From positions 71,167,558 to 71,231,557 of the forward strand of contig NC_134825.1 of the NCBI RefSeq assembly GCF_004210375.1: a stretch of DNA of 64,000 nucleotides, in the 5' to 3' direction. The notes under the pieces were generated by a model. That model searched no databases and had not been told where the DNA came from. It saw nothing but the letters and a program-made list of their open reading frames with translations. The position numbers and the translations under genes are program-made. Shown here one piece after another: positions 1-12,108 of the stretch. The DNA comes from Tachypleus tridentatus (Eukaryota; Arthropoda; Merostomata; Xiphosura; Limulidae). Every line of letters begins with the position of its first letter. Within the stretch, counting starts at the first letter, position 1.

Positions 1-2029
1 AGTTATTAGAATTAAAGCTATTTCAATTCTTCTGAAAGGAGTCTTAATCAAGTAACATATACTCCAGAATATGTTGGCGTTTTGTTTATTTACAAACTGT
101 CAACATATCTTTGTGACACTTTGATCCACGTGACAATGCATCTTCGACATGTTAAAGGTTTTAAGTGTGACACTTTGTCTTATAAAATTGAAAACGTTTT
201 TGTAAAACTTAGAGTGGTCAGTTTTGCTTATGGAAGGAGGTTTTATTTTGATTTCTCAAACAAACTTTACAGTGATTCACCTAGCTGAAAATAAAATTGT
301 TACTTTTACTTGCGAATCATGAAAACGTTTGAATCAATACTACAAATCTTAGAGGCTTTTGTTTTAAATACTTGGTGGTGAGGTTATCACCAATATAACA
401 CTCGAATGAAGAACATTCTCTGTATTAAAATGGTACAGCCTAAAGCTTGATACAATTTTGATGCATGAAGTACTATTTTTAAGAGAGGAAACCAGTCTGG
501 TTTCTAGTACATTAGTTACTTTTGCCTTTTCGTTAAGCAGTGTAAATATTATTATTCAATAGAGGTGTACTGAATTTCGTGAACTTCTCTTACTAAAAAT
601 ACTAATTTTAGTGGTGTTCTCCTTAACAAATTCGTCAGTAATTATTAGCTAATACGCAAATAGAAAGTCTTAATTATTACTTCGAAAGTTACTTTTAATC
701 TGTTCCATTTACAAACAATTATTCAGGATACAAAATAATAACAAAACACCATATCCAGCCCCTTTATAATTAGGATCATAAGGGAGAAAAGTGGTTAACA
801 TTAAAACTACAAATGGGTAATGACTACCTTTTCTATAACAAACGAGACAGGACTTCACAGAAACTCCTTAAAATCTATGTCTACTTTTGTAGGACAATAA
901 AATTAGTTTGCTGCTCACACTTCATTGAATTATGGGTATCTATTGTTATTGTTAAAAATTATATGAAGTTGATGCATTATATAGAAAAAACAAAACTGTC
1001 GAACGTAGTGTAAGATTGGTGCGTTCTACAGACTTAACTGAAACTTGGTGTACATGGTTATACATTTGTCAAAAATTGTTCTGGTGTGTTATAGAAACTG
1101 CATTAAAATTTGGTGTTTATCATTATGCAGAATATTGAGCACATTATATTAAAATAATTTTTGAATATGCAAATTAGGAAGTCATGTGACGACCACAGCC
1201 GATATATAATGGCGAAGGAACGACATATATGAAAACTGAACTTAGACTTTGCTTGGCAAATCACTGGTAATGTGATGCCACTGAAAACTGATCGATTTTG
1301 GGAACAGTCCTTTCTGATGTAAAATATTTGTATAAGCAGCTCGAGGATTTAGACTTTCCAAAATGGAGATATCCAACAGCCCTTGCTCTCATTAACATTA
1401 GAAAACAATGGAATATGGATCAACTTAGGGCCCCACGACCATCCAGAAAGAGACCAGCAAGAAGTCTACTCCAACTATGGTGAACAAATTGCGTCATCTT
1501 GTAACATTAAAATTCACGAACATAAAAGCTATCCATGTGCCCAATCCAAGAGTGTGCAATAAAATCAAGAAAGATCTCCCCTTGAAAACAAGGCCAATAG
1601 GGTATGAATTCTCCAAGATGAGAGATAGCACACCTCAAGCTGCTGAAGAATGAAACAGATATTTATGGACACCAGTTTCTCAGCGCCCGTTTTGAGGGAA
1701 TATAGAAAGCAGGCAGGGAGAAGTAGTGTCCTTTAACCGTGACAATCTTACATCAAAGCCTTTCGCAATGGAAACACCTCATGACTATTGTAAAAATGCA
1801 TAGTCTTCAGATAGTGTATCAGATAGTGTACGACGTACAAACTGTAACAACGTAAAGAAGTTCGAAAATCGTTTTGATGTAATATATCTAACCTTACGTA
1901 TCTGTTAAACATTGTACGAAGCTTACGTTATACGCCCCGTTCTAATTTCCTTGATTTCTTCATTTGAAAATATTAATAAAAATTATAAAATTTGTTATAC
2001 ATTAAGAAATTACGAGACTAATACTAATT
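1..2029. other. Intergenic, nothing recognised
   Basis: AT-rich DNA. Short open frames (82-288, 813-1,013, 1,298-1,483) show no domain, no splice logic and no family match that I can see. No SINE copy here. Confidence 0.5.
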
Positions 2030-2872
2030 TCTGATCTTTATTCACGTTACGGATAAATACAGGCTGTCATTGAAAGAAATCCTGACTCTTGGAAACAAAC
2101 GAGAGAAATATGAGCTACTACGTCAAACTTGACAAGACTAGTAGAAACAAACACATTCGTGCTGAATTTTTTTCTATGATACAAATTTGTTGAACGGCTA
2201 GACAACGACGTGAAAAAGGTAACAACAATAACGTTTGGCAACAAACAGATTGCTATAGCAACACATTTTCAATAAGTCAACATTACTACTTAATGCGTAT
2301 AATTATGCAACAAGAAAAACGAATTTTAGTAAACATAAAATGTAAAAATTCATTAGATTTAAACACACACATAACGCAGCACCAACTTATGATTTCGAAG
2401 AAAATGAGCAAATCTCAGGCGAAAACGTTATATCATCCTCAAACATCAAGCAAATAATTTGTTCAATACAATAAAACATGGTTGGTAAACAAGTTTCAAA
2501 ACATAATGGTCCTTTTACGTTGAAACAAAACAACGACACAAACATGGAAAAATGGCTGTTCTTTTTGCTCCCTGAACTGGGAAAAAAATTGACGTTTTTC
2601 TCGTTTTCTTTTTTTTTTCATCTCGCTTCACACACACACACAATGTCTTCGGCAGCTTCATAAATAGTCAAGACGTCAAGTAAAGATCCAACATGGCTGA
2701 CTACCTTCCTTCGGCTTCATCTTACTTTTCAGCTGAAAAAAAATCCAAGCTTTATGAAACCAATGCAAGGCGTAGTTTCGTTTACGATCTCTGCACATCT
2801 GGGTTTTGAAAGGAAATATTTTGAAAATTATTCCTTGTTTCTCTAACTCTCGTTTCAAATCTCTTTTCTTCT
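2030..2872 (-). other. IRF2BP: Probable IRF2BP 3' untranslated region
   Basis: About 840 bases downstream of the stop codon with no coding signal. A minus-strand AATAAA-type hexamer (tttatt on the plus strand, about 2,036-2,041) is one possible poly(A) signal. Small open frames here on both strands have no recognisable content. The extent is a guess. Confidence 0.3.
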
Positions 2873-3546
2873 TTAGGTATCTCTCTCCTTCTTCACTTTC
2901 CCAGAAGACAGGTCATCACCAAGAATGGTGGCAATTTCTCCTTGCATGAAAGCCCAAGGGACATTGGATCCCACCAGAGGGCATTTTTCACCGCTTGGAC
3001 AGTAAACTTCGTTTCCGTTAACTGCTCCCTGACTTTTAATGCTTTCACGTGAACACGGAAAGCAGAACTTATGATGTTGAATCGATGGACACTGAACAAA
3101 ATGAGTATCTTCCAGCCTCTCGTTACACAATGTGCACTTCAGACCAGTAGTCGCGTGAGATGTCTCAGACGAAGTTGTGGTTGTTGTGGCAGAAGTCGTG
3201 TTAGTGTTACTGGCTTCCACCTCCGTACTAGAATTACCAGAGTTATGGCGTCCTCCACCGGAGGATTTCTTTCCAGAACCTGGAGGTGCTCCAGTAGGAG
3301 AATGACGAGTGGTGGATGATGGCCTAGTAGCTCCACCAGATGGCGAAACCAGGTCTGTCCCTGGAATAACACCTCGTGGTGATCCAGGTGGGAGGTTATC
3401 AGTAACAGACATAAGGGCTGCCATTGGTGACGGGCCATTTTGAGATGTGGCAACAGCAACGCTCTCTGGTGATTTTGATGAGCGACTGTTCATAGAAGGG
3501 GTAGGCGTAACGGAGGAACTAGAAGCGTTGGAAATACTCGTGAAAG
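2873..3546 (-). CDS. IRF2BP: IRF2BP-family co-regulator, last coding exon (C-terminal RING-type finger)
   Basis: Carboxy-terminal 223 residues of the gene whose first exon is at 7,693-8,533. The acceptor is a pyrimidine-rich tract ending CTCTCTCTACAG, and the exon starts with the two bases that complete the codon left by exon 1, so the frame is kept (joined length about 504 residues against about 585 in human IRF2BP1/2). Domains: a Ser/Thr/Pro-rich linker; [14 protein letters not shown], a conserved family motif; a Gly/Ser/Thr-rich stretch; then the C4-type RING-like finger starting at [18 protein letters not shown], with [23 protein letters not shown] and [14 protein letters not shown], nearly identical to the human proteins; the tail is VKKERDT. 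In the family this finger binds IRF2 and other partners (known). The stop codon is at 2,873-2,875. Several open frames in other frames over this exon are shadows. Confidence 0.95.
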
Positions 3547-4610
3547 CTGTAGAGAGAGAAAGAAAACTTTACATTTAAACTAATAGTTAACTTACACAAT
3601 ATCAACCAAAAATACTTTTCAGTATTTTAAAATATTTCACTATTCACTTATTGTTGGATCAAATTAAAAACTTTGCAAAACATATTAGAAGACATATATG
3701 AAGTTAACTAACAAATTTACAACGGATACAAAAACCACTTACTAAACAAAGATAGATAACGTGACGTTAACATGCAGTATTTTCTTTTTTTAACACTTTA
3801 TGTAGGTTACTCAAGACAATAACAGTGAACAGTTGGTACTGCGTCGTCAGTTAAACGATATGATCATTTGTTAATGAACCAGAACTAACTTTAAATATGT
3901 CAATCTGCAAGTCGACAGCATAGGCCACTAAAACGTATGTACGAGTAAATAAAAATTATTTTGCCATTATTTGTATTTTTTGTCTGTGAGTGCAAAAACT
4001 AAAAACTGTGAAGAAACAAAAAAAACAAATTCTAAGACAAATTTCATGTTAACCTATATGTAAATTAAACTGTTGTACATCTGTTTTACTATATACGCTT
4101 TATTCATTTAAAACTGTGCAAATTAATGTATGCCTTTACTAAAACACTAGGAAATATTTGTATACGCCCTAGATTGAGGAAAGCAAAAAACAAACTAAAA
4201 CGATTGCGTTCTCTTTAGTTTGATTACTTAGAAAACAATTTCATAAAACTTGATTCTTTATAATGTACTTTTATTTCCTACAATTCCCATAATTTGCTAC
4301 TTATTATACTATAGCACAAATGTTACTGTACAACAACGCAACATTTTAAAATACACAGAAACGGAAACTCTTCGGTAAAAGAATTATGTTGTCGACATGT
4401 AGGCCAAAGAACCTTAGAACCCTAACATTTTAGATAAAGACAGAATGTAAAGAAATAATATTCAAGGGTCCAAGAAGTTTAAAGTTCTAGAAATTAAGGG
4501 TGTAAATGTTGTATTTTCTGAAGAGGCACTTGTGATAGTAAAAAAAAAAAGTTATATAAATACTACGGTCGAGACAAGGGCAGTCTAGGACTGTTAGACT
4601 TACGTAAACA

Positions 4611-4732
4611 GTGTGTGTGTTTTCTTATAGCAAAGCCACATCGGGCTATCTGCTGAGCCCACTGAGGGGAATCAAACCCCTGATTTTAGCATTGTAAATC
4701 CGTAGACATACCGCTGTACTAACGGGAGGGGG
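4611..4732 (-). repeat. tRNA-derived SINE, family C
   Basis: Reverse copy: tail (gtgtgtgttttctta), then agcaaagccacatcgggcta, the B-box-like aatcaaacccctg and the head aaatccgtagacataccgct. Flanked by an 11-base duplication tacgtaaacag / tatgtaaacag (4,601-4,611 and 4,733-4,743, one mismatch). It lies inside the IRF2BP intron. Confidence 0.8.
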
Positions 4733-5327
4733 TATGTAAACAGAGAAGACATAACTGAGAACACCGAATACGCACGTTAAGGAAGGAAGTTCGTTATTAA
4801 CCATGCAGTCAGTCTTCAGTAGTTTGTTTAACAGTTTTGGTATGACGTGATAGAGTTGCTGTCAGATACTTGTTTCTCTGCTTCCTCTAAATGATAATCT
4901 TTTGACAAGGAAACAACGGAATCTTTTTTGTAAGCAAGCTTGATTAAAATGTCTTCCTATTGCGTAAAGTTTGGAGCATATTGCATTTCACAACTAACAA
5001 GTGAGGCTTAGCGAACTAATCTATTTACGGCATCTCCTGATGGAATAAAAGATAAAGCTTATAAATGCCACCAATAACATGCTTTATCTGAAAAAAAAAA
5101 AAAGTACAGGTTGATTTCATAAAAAATTTTCCCACTGACAGAAACAGATGGTTCGTTATGGAAATTACAAGTTTGTCTAAATCGTGTTCATCTTTTCGGT
5201 AAGCGAAAACTATATATATTCAGAAACATAAGCGTATAGTAAAAGCTTCTGCTGATAGACATTTATATTTTAGTTTATTTACATTACATTAATGTTGGGT
5301 CAAAAGATCGGGCCTAAAAAGTAAGAT

Positions 5328-5583
5328 TTGTTGTAGTAATTTCGCGCAAAGCTACACGAAGGCTATCTGCGTTAGCCGTCCCTAATATTGCAGTGTAAGA
5401 CTGGAAGGAAGGCAGCTAGTCATCACCACCCACCGCCAACTCTTGGGCTACTCTTTTACCAACGAATAGTGGGATTGACTGAAACTTTATGACGGCAGAA
5501 AGAGCAAGCATGCTTGATGTAACAGGGATTCGAACCCGCGACCCTCAGATTACGAATTCAACGCTCTAATGACCTGGTCATTA
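5328..5583 (-). repeat. tRNA-derived SINE, family A
   Basis: Nearly full reverse copy: aatttcgcgcaaagctacac through ggattcgaacccgcgaccct to the head. Lies in the IRF2BP intron. Confidence 0.88.
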
Positions 5584-5606
5584 AAAAGTAAGAGCTGGAT
5601 GGACTC

Positions 5607-5668
5607 AATAGGATTCCCCTCGGTGGGCTGAGCAGATAGCCTTTGTGGCTTTGCTAAAATAAAAACAC
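5607..5668 (+). repeat. SINE family C, 3' fragment
   Basis: ggattcccctcggtgggctg followed by agcagatagcctttgtggct matches the 3' half of the copy at 11,989-12,108. The head is missing. Confidence 0.65.
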
Positions 5669-7155
5669 AGGACTCAATAGGAATTGTTCAAATATATACC
5701 AAACCCTTATGGCCCGGCACAATCTAAAAAGTCTTATTTTCTTGAAGATACATACTGCATAAATTATATTTTCCAGTTTCAAAACTAATATTGTCGATTA
5801 ACAACTTTTTATGAACTTTTTGGTATTTTATTTCCACGTTCAGCGATAAAAAAACCTACAACTTAATCAACCTGAATTTTATTACTCCACGCATTTTAAA
5901 TCAGATATGTACATGGTATTATTTATGTGAATTATGAACACATAAATGCAGCACAAAAGTAATAGGAAACCTCCGTTGTAGGTGGGTGATACGAAATTCT
6001 TTTTAACACTGTTTTGCGAAAAATGAATTGAACGTTATTCTAATGTTAAACGTAATAAATCTACTGATTCATTTCTTATAAATAAGAACGTTTTCATTAG
6101 CTTGCATGATTTCAAAAATTAAAATAAATAAATTATGTCAGGTTTACTTCAAATAATTAGTTTGCTTTAATGGTGGGCATGGAACTTTTTTCCGCAACAG
6201 TTAAAAATAAGCTACATAATTATTTTATATTAAACAGTGCGAAAATAGTTATAGCCACTAGAGGGTTTGTAAATAACGTCTGTGTGGAGTTTAAGACCTT
6301 TGTATCATAATTCCACAATGGTATTACGCAAGCCAATGGCAGAACGAACTTCAGCTACATTGTAAGTTATTTCAACAAGAAGTAGAAGCACTTACACAAT
6401 TAGAACATTTCCTAGCGAATACTAACAAATTACAATATCCTTCGGGCAGCCATGACTAAACATCTACATAACCGGCACTGCTTGTTAATCTATAGCATGT
6501 CCATACCGTTATATGAACGTTCCTGGAATTGATCCAGCAGTCTTTTACTAAGTATTTCTTTGTTTTTCCGACCTTGAACTGACCTCGAATTATTAGATTC
6601 CTTAACAGGCAGCCTCTTGTAAAAACAACAACACAAGAAATGTTTTTTATCTTAATGAAATCAAAACTATTCTGAAATCTCTTATTCGTAAACATTTATT
6701 TCGTCATAGTCTAACTATAGCAGCACTTAATTTCTAAATCAATTTGAAAGATAATATTTGTCTGCATGCCACGTGTAATACACGTCTCTGAAGTTGGTCC
6801 CTTACTGTCACGTGCAACTAAGTAATAGCAATAATCAGACTGTTATCCAACTCCCTACTTTACCTTAGCTTCTTACAATTACCATAATTTAATCTGAGTA
6901 TTTGGCTTCTTAGATGCTGTGTATGGAAAATTTTCACCAGCAGACTATAAAGGGAAGATAAAATTCGAAGGGGAACTGAACAAATTTTGAGTAGCGTTAA
7001 GATTATCAGTTTTAAATTCTTAATTTATTACTATAAGGGGTAGATATATAAAAAGGGTTAAAGTGATAGAATCAAACTTCTCAGACAGGATTCTGTTAAT
7101 ATAATGTATAAATAACAATACCTTCACAACAACACTGTCAACAGAACAAAACTTT

Positions 7156-7370
7156 GTTTGTTTTGAATTTCACGCAAAGCTACTCGAGGGCTATCTGCGC
7201 TAGCAGTCCCTAATTTAGCAGTATAAAACTAGAGGAAGGCAACTAGTCATCACCACCCACCGCCAACTCTTGGGCTACTCTTTCATCAACGAATAGTGAG
7301 ATTCATCGAAACATAATGACGTCCCCACGGCTGAAAGGGCGAGCATGTTTGGTGTTACGGGGACTAAAAT
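7156..7370 (-). repeat. SINE family A, head-truncated
   Basis: Reverse copy from gaatttcacgcaaagctact to ggtgttacggggac. The tRNA-like head is lost. It is the second family A copy in the IRF2BP intron. Confidence 0.85.
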
Positions 7371-7692
7371 TAGTAAAAAGGTGTTCAAGAAGCCACACGA
7401 AAGCGAAAGACATTTGATGGCGTTTTATAAACACTAACGAAAATAACCAAAAAGTTCAAAGGCGCGTAGAACTTACTAAATTATGATAAAAGTCGCGTTA
7501 TTACGGTGTTAGAAATTAGTGAATGTTTCGTAACGAATAGGCTTATCTGAATGACATCTTTATAAATATATACATATAACTACTATTTTAGATTTTATTA
7601 ATTAATTATTCTAAACCACACAAAATAAGTTTATTTTTAGAACAGAAATATTGGATAGCGCAATAATCGACTTTACAGTAGAGCACACTCAC

Positions 7693-8533
7693 CAGCAGCA
7701 GCTGTGGCAGCTTTCAGGCTTGAAGCTGTAGCAGAGTCAAAGGAGTACACACGTCCAACCATAGGGTGATCCTTTTTGTAGCGGGCATCAAAGGGCATAC
7801 CCATCATAGCGGCTGGAAGGCTTTCTCCGCGTGTTAAGGGAGGCCGTCCGGCAGCATGGTCGTCCAACAATGCACGTTTATGGCTATTTTCAGAACTGCT
7901 AGAATTATTAGAATTTTCTTCATCGTCTCTGTCACTTGGACGTTTGACTGATAAGGAATTTTGGCGGCCAGTTGGTGCAGGCAGTGCGAGATGTGTTTGT
8001 GGATGTGTTATGGACAGAGCAGCTGGAGGGGGCACTCGAACGGCCAGGTTTGGACTTACTCTGTTCAGGGCAGCTGTTGTAGCATCATGGGGTACGTCTT
8101 CGACCCGATGTCCCGATAAACGTTGGCTATTATAATCCAACAGCGCACGCGACCGAACATCATGACCACTGAACCTGTCAACGGACACCGTTGCGCGCGA
8201 GACAGCAGCAGCAGTGACAGGTACTGCATGAGATGGTAGGACCGTTGCTTCGGCTGATACCGCTACCCCATTCACAGCATCATGATGATTTCTCGCGGCT
8301 ATCGAAGATGGCTGAGATTTATAAGTTTGCCTGCTGTCCTGAAACCCATGAGCCCGTTTCATTTGGCGGGCTGTTTCAATGATGAGCTCAATGCGATCCG
8401 CACCTTCATAGTTCACACAGCCTCGGCATACAGGTTCTGAAAAGTCATGCAACATGGCCCATGGCATTCTTGGTAAGTCACACAGGTAGCACTGTTGCCT
8501 ATGGCCACGAGATAGAGAAGACATTTTCACCAT
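7693..8533 (-). CDS. IRF2BP: IRF2BP-family transcriptional co-regulator, first coding exon
   Basis: Encodes the amino-terminal 280 residues of an interferon regulatory factor 2-binding protein (IRF2BP1/IRF2BP2/IRF2BPL family), nuclear co-regulators of transcription. Seen: near the start, the family zinc finger with CYLC at residues 15-18 and CRGC at 36-39, surrounding DLPRMPWAM and followed by [20 protein letters not shown], which is close to the vertebrate finger. Then come a low-complexity region rich in Ala, Val, Ser and Asn, a basic KRPSDRDDE stretch, and [16 protein letters not shown], a second family motif. The start is ATG at 8,533; a second ATG three codons on (8,522-8,524) is also possible. 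The exon ends at a strong donor (CTG/GTGAGT) after one base of a codon; the open frame runs on only seven codons into the intron. Family assignment is firm; which vertebrate paralogue it matches cannot be said, and arthropods may have a single one. Confidence 0.93.
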
Positions 8534-8708
8534 GGAGATAGCAAAACTATACCTGGGAATTTATACTAACGCACCCAGAAAATGAGTACCCAAGTGTTTA
8601 ATCCCAAGTCCCAATAAGACAGCTACTATTTCCAGTGCTCCAAGCTCTCACCCAAGCTTTTCACAGAAAAGCAAGGCAGACTTCAAGAACAACGCTTTCA
8701 AGAAACTT

Positions 8709-8720
8709 TGCGCATGCGTA
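8709..8720. promoter_or_regulatory. NRF1-like site
   Basis: tgcgcatgcgta contains the palindrome gcgcatgcg, close to the NRF1 consensus GCGCATGCGC. It lies about 180 bases upstream of the IRF2BP start codon, a usual place for NRF1 in animal housekeeping promoters. Confidence 0.5.
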
Positions 8721-8769
8721 AAAAAGACCTGCTCCGGTCTATTAAGAGCACACTTACAGTACTGCGCGA

Positions 8770-8780
8770 TGATGTCATCA
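8770..8780. promoter_or_regulatory. ATF/AP-1-like palindrome
   Basis: tgatgtcatca is a perfect inverted repeat around a central T and resembles bZIP (ATF/AP-1) sites. It sits about 240 bases upstream of the IRF2BP start codon. Confidence 0.4.
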
Positions 8781-9189
8781 CAACGGCCACAGAAACAAGG
8801 AATGTTGCAGTCGCACCACTAGAGGACTCTTCAAGCTAGGCATTTTTCTTTATTCAGTTGTTCGTTGTCTGAACTGATAAGGAAAAAAAAACGGCTGACA
8901 CTTGAAAGTAATTGAGTAAAACTTATTTTTCAATGTTGAATCATATTAATTCATATAATTTCAATAAGTTTAATTTAAATTAGGGTGAATTTTACACTGA
9001 GGTATTTTTTAAATATTCTAGAAAAGTTGATTAAAAAGTTAAAATATTCATACTTGTAATTTTTATATGGAAATTTAAATTTAAGTATATACTTATTCAT
9101 AATCATAAGACAGTGTGAACTGTCTTTGCTTGTTCAAAATCCTGGCGCAGATCCATCATCATGAACATTGCAGCTGGCTGTACGTCAGG

Positions 9190-9197
9190 TGACGTCA
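9190..9197. promoter_or_regulatory. Consensus CRE palindrome
   Basis: tgacgtca is the full CREB/ATF consensus. It sits about 660 bases upstream of the IRF2BP start codon in CG-rich sequence, with another half-like site (tgacgtcc) about 60 bases further on. Confidence 0.45.
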
Positions 9198-9959
9198 TAA
9201 TTTATTGATCGTCTGCGCAGCGAGAGAAACTTTGGCAGCATGCCAAAACCGTGACGTCCCCATCTCACCATGAAGTTGCTAGGCGAGTAACTTATGCACA
9301 CGGCACTGCATGTACCTATGGTGAAATACGTCGAATGGACGAGACGTCCTTTAAACAATCGAAGTCAATGGAATTTATCAAAGAACCACACTTATTCACA
9401 ACGCAAGGTTGTTTTCGCTAAGCCTATTTATTATTGAAAACAACCAGAACATCACTGTAAAACCTTAAACGCTGTTTTAAATACAGAATACATGTGCAAT
9501 TTAAATTATGTATTTGATAAGCATTTTGACATTAAATGTAATGTGGAATATTAAAAATAACTAGAAAATGTTAGTTTTTATGAGAAGAAAATTTTGAAAG
9601 AAATTGTCTATTAGCGATAAATTTAATCTGCGCAAAACTGTCAAGATAAATAGTGGTTTAGAATTTTCCAAATAGCAGATATATGAAAATCATATACAAC
9701 ATGAAAATAGAATTAATATTAAATATTTGATTTGGTTGTGCGGTAAGGCGATGTGTAGGTACTATACGTCAAAATGTTTATTTTGCATGAATCAGATACA
9801 GTTGCGAGTTAACAGTTTCGCTAGTACTCTTTAGGGTGTAGTTGTGCGAACCAACACACACATTTATTCACGAAGTAGAAGACAAAACCTGGTGCAAAAA
9901 TACCTAGTTCCACATACATGTTGTGCTTATGCCGAGAAGGAAACTAAACTGACTGGTTT

Positions 9960-10167
9960 AATTTGGTTTGAATTTCGCGGAAACCTACACGAGTGCTATC
10001 CGTCCCTAATATAGCAGCGTAAAACTAGAGAGAAGGCAGCTAGTCATCACCACCCACCGCTAATTCCTTAGCTACACTTTTATCAAAGAGCATGTTTGGT
10101 GTGAGAGGGATTCGAACTCGCGACCCTCAGATGACGAGTCGAGTGCCTTAACCACCTAGCCATGTCA
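9960..10167 (-). repeat. SINE family A with internal deletion
   Basis: Reverse copy. The body jumps from cacttttatcaaa to gagcatgtttggtgtgag, losing the middle. The head region tcgaactcgcgaccctcaga is intact, down to accacctagccatg. Confidence 0.82.
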
Positions 10168-10187
10168 CATCGTGAGTGGTTTAGTAG

Positions 10188-10300
10188 CAATGTCTGTTTG
10201 TCATTTACAGCAAAGCAATACTGGACTATCTGATGTACACATCACGGAGAATAGAGCCCTGAATTTTAGCGTTGTAACTTTTTGGGGAACAGCACCAAAG
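10188..10300 (-). repeat. SINE family C, diverged
   Basis: Reverse copy recognisable from acagcaaagcaatactggac and gccctgaattttagcgttgt. Abuts the family A copy just before it. A short open frame across it is not a gene. Confidence 0.5.
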
Positions 10301-11988
10301 TTAAACAAAAGGGAATCCTCAGCAACCACGGCTGTAAATAGATATCAAGTCGGTCAAGAGATGGAACTCCAATCTAAAAGTTTGGAACCGAAGGAAGTTT
10401 AATCTAGCTTTGATACTCGCATTCATAACATAAACAACTGTATGCGTAAAAGTGTCTTTTTATACTTCCTACATAAAATAACAACTACAAATAAACGAAA
10501 TACTGACAGCGATAATTCCATTAACATACTACCCAAGACCTAAATGAAATTCAAATTAATTTTATTTTCAAAATATTCAAAATGTTAAGAAAAAAAACCC
10601 ATTAAAATATTAGCCTAATAATTAATTACGATTTACCAACGAAGACACGTTAAAGGACAAAGTGAGCGCTCGAAAAGTTGTTTTACAATTTAATTTGTAA
10701 TTCTAATATATATAAATACAAAGAATTTGATAAATACCGTGTGTTATTCTGGTAAAGGTCTTGTTTACTATTAGTTTTATAATGTAAATGGTAATGTTAT
10801 TAATATTAATTTACGATGGAAGCATGCGCCCGACTTGAAGCGAGATTAAAGATCAACCTGGTGATAAAAATAGCTAATTAAATATACCTTTATTACTTAC
10901 TGCTTGAAAAAATAAGAATACATCAATTTTTCATGAGTTGGGTATTCTCGCTATGAATGATATTTTTGGTAGTAAACCCAATAAAATCTCACGAGGTTTG
11001 GTCAACTCAGGAGATTTACGTGAGAAAGACGATCTGGGTAATAAAAATTATAATTAATATGATAAAACTGTATGCATTAAACATTCTAACCAATACTGTC
11101 AATGAAAATAACAATATAAGCAATAATAGAGTATTATTTTCACCTGGTAATGTTGTATTTCATGATTCGAAACTTTAATAATTTCAAAAATACTGACATT
11201 TTTTGCTCGAGGGCAAAATGAAAGCTGATCACAAGGCTGTCATTTTAAACTTCTAGCGAAATTGTCTTCACGCAATAATCTTCAATTTATTAATACGTCG
11301 ATGAGTTGCATAATAGTTTTTACGCTGAGACTTTTGTTTTTCAAATACGTTTTAAATATTGAAGAAAACAGTTATATTTATGAAGCATGAAGTTCATAGG
11401 TGAACACGATTTCTCATACACTCAGGAATTTACATCCACAAAATTCATTTAATGAAAAGAGTTTATGCTGCGTGTGGGTAAAATAGGCATCACGGTTAAT
11501 TAAAGAAGCAGCTGAAGATAATTGCATTAAAAACGACAACAAATCACACATACGCTTTTAGAATATGTATTTTTAAGTTTTATTTTGAGTAATACATAAA
11601 TATACGAAAACGATGGTTGCTACATGAGCTGTATGGGAATTAATTTTATCATTCACTTAAATTCAGGATAGTTTATAAAGCAATGTCTCAACGTTGAGAC
11701 TGCTGGAAATTCAGTGAACGTGCAGTTCTTCTCGAATGTAAAGCTTATTTGTTGATTCTGTAAGATGTATTCAGATTCATAAAATATTTCATTGAATTCA
11801 CCATCATTATTCTATACATAGACAGTCATATAAACTACTGCTTATATATGGCTCTTCCAAGATTTAGCCTTTTTTATACATGTCTCTACCTATACCACCA
11901 CCACACACAACACAGACAAACACACTCCTGGTTACTGTCCAATTTATAAGTTATTGCATCCTACGGCTATGGTTATATTCATTAATGT
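10301..11988. other. Intergenic, nothing recognised
   Basis: AT-rich DNA with short chance open frames only (for example 10,957-11,178). Confidence 0.5.
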
Positions 11989-12108
11989 CTCCCGCTGGTA
12001 CAGCGGTAAGTTTACGGATTTACAACGCTAAAATCAGAGGTTCGATTCCTCTCGGTGGACTCAGCAGATAGCCCGATGTGGCTTTGCTATGAGAAAACAC
12101 ACACACAC
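11989..12108 (+). repeat. tRNA-derived SINE, family C
   Basis: Best sense copy: ctcccgctggtacagcggta (A-box-like), gaggttcgattcctctcggt (B box), then cagcagatagcccgatgtgg and a (CA)n tail. A short duplication cattaat flanks it. Confidence 0.8.

Larger units (their letters stand above)
3547..7692 (-). other. IRF2BP: IRF2BP intron with SINE insertions
   Basis: About 4.1 kb between the two recognised exons, with GT at 7,691-7,692 and AG at 3,547-3,548 on the minus strand. Both ends are phase 1, so further exons of matching phase could be spliced in. I looked for the central IRF2BP segment (ELKLF-EYP, GSGNVY, GFKYLEYE, GDWRLLG in vertebrates) by reading the reverse complement and saw none. The intron carries a family C SINE, two family A SINEs and one family C fragment. 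Confidence 0.7.
8534..9380 (-). promoter_or_regulatory. Probable IRF2BP promoter and 5' untranslated region
   Basis: The stretch upstream of the IRF2BP start is richer in CG dinucleotides than its surroundings and holds several recognisable sites: an NRF1-like palindrome (8,709-8,720), an ATF/AP-1-like palindrome (8,770-8,780), a perfect CRE (9,190-9,197), a further tgacgtcc near 9,252 and cgtctgcgcagcg near 9,211. A minus-strand TATAAA lies at 8,560-8,565, only 27 bases from the ATG, so it is probably too close to act as the TATA box. No transcription start can be fixed from sequence. Confidence 0.55.

Noticed and set aside
1298-1483. 61-codon open frame with basic C-terminal end
   Set aside because: No family recognised, no splice context, and neighbouring frames are closed.
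3071-3319. Open frame on the plus strand over the IRF2BP last exon
   Set aside because: Shadow of the minus-strand coding exon; the opposite strand gives a clear conserved finger.
6456-6695. Minus-strand open frame in the IRF2BP intron as the missing central exon
   Set aside because: Its sequence does not match the IRF2BP central block and it lacks suitable splice sites of phase 1.
7944-8135. Plus-strand open frame over IRF2BP exon 1
   Set aside because: Shadow frame of the conserved minus-strand exon.
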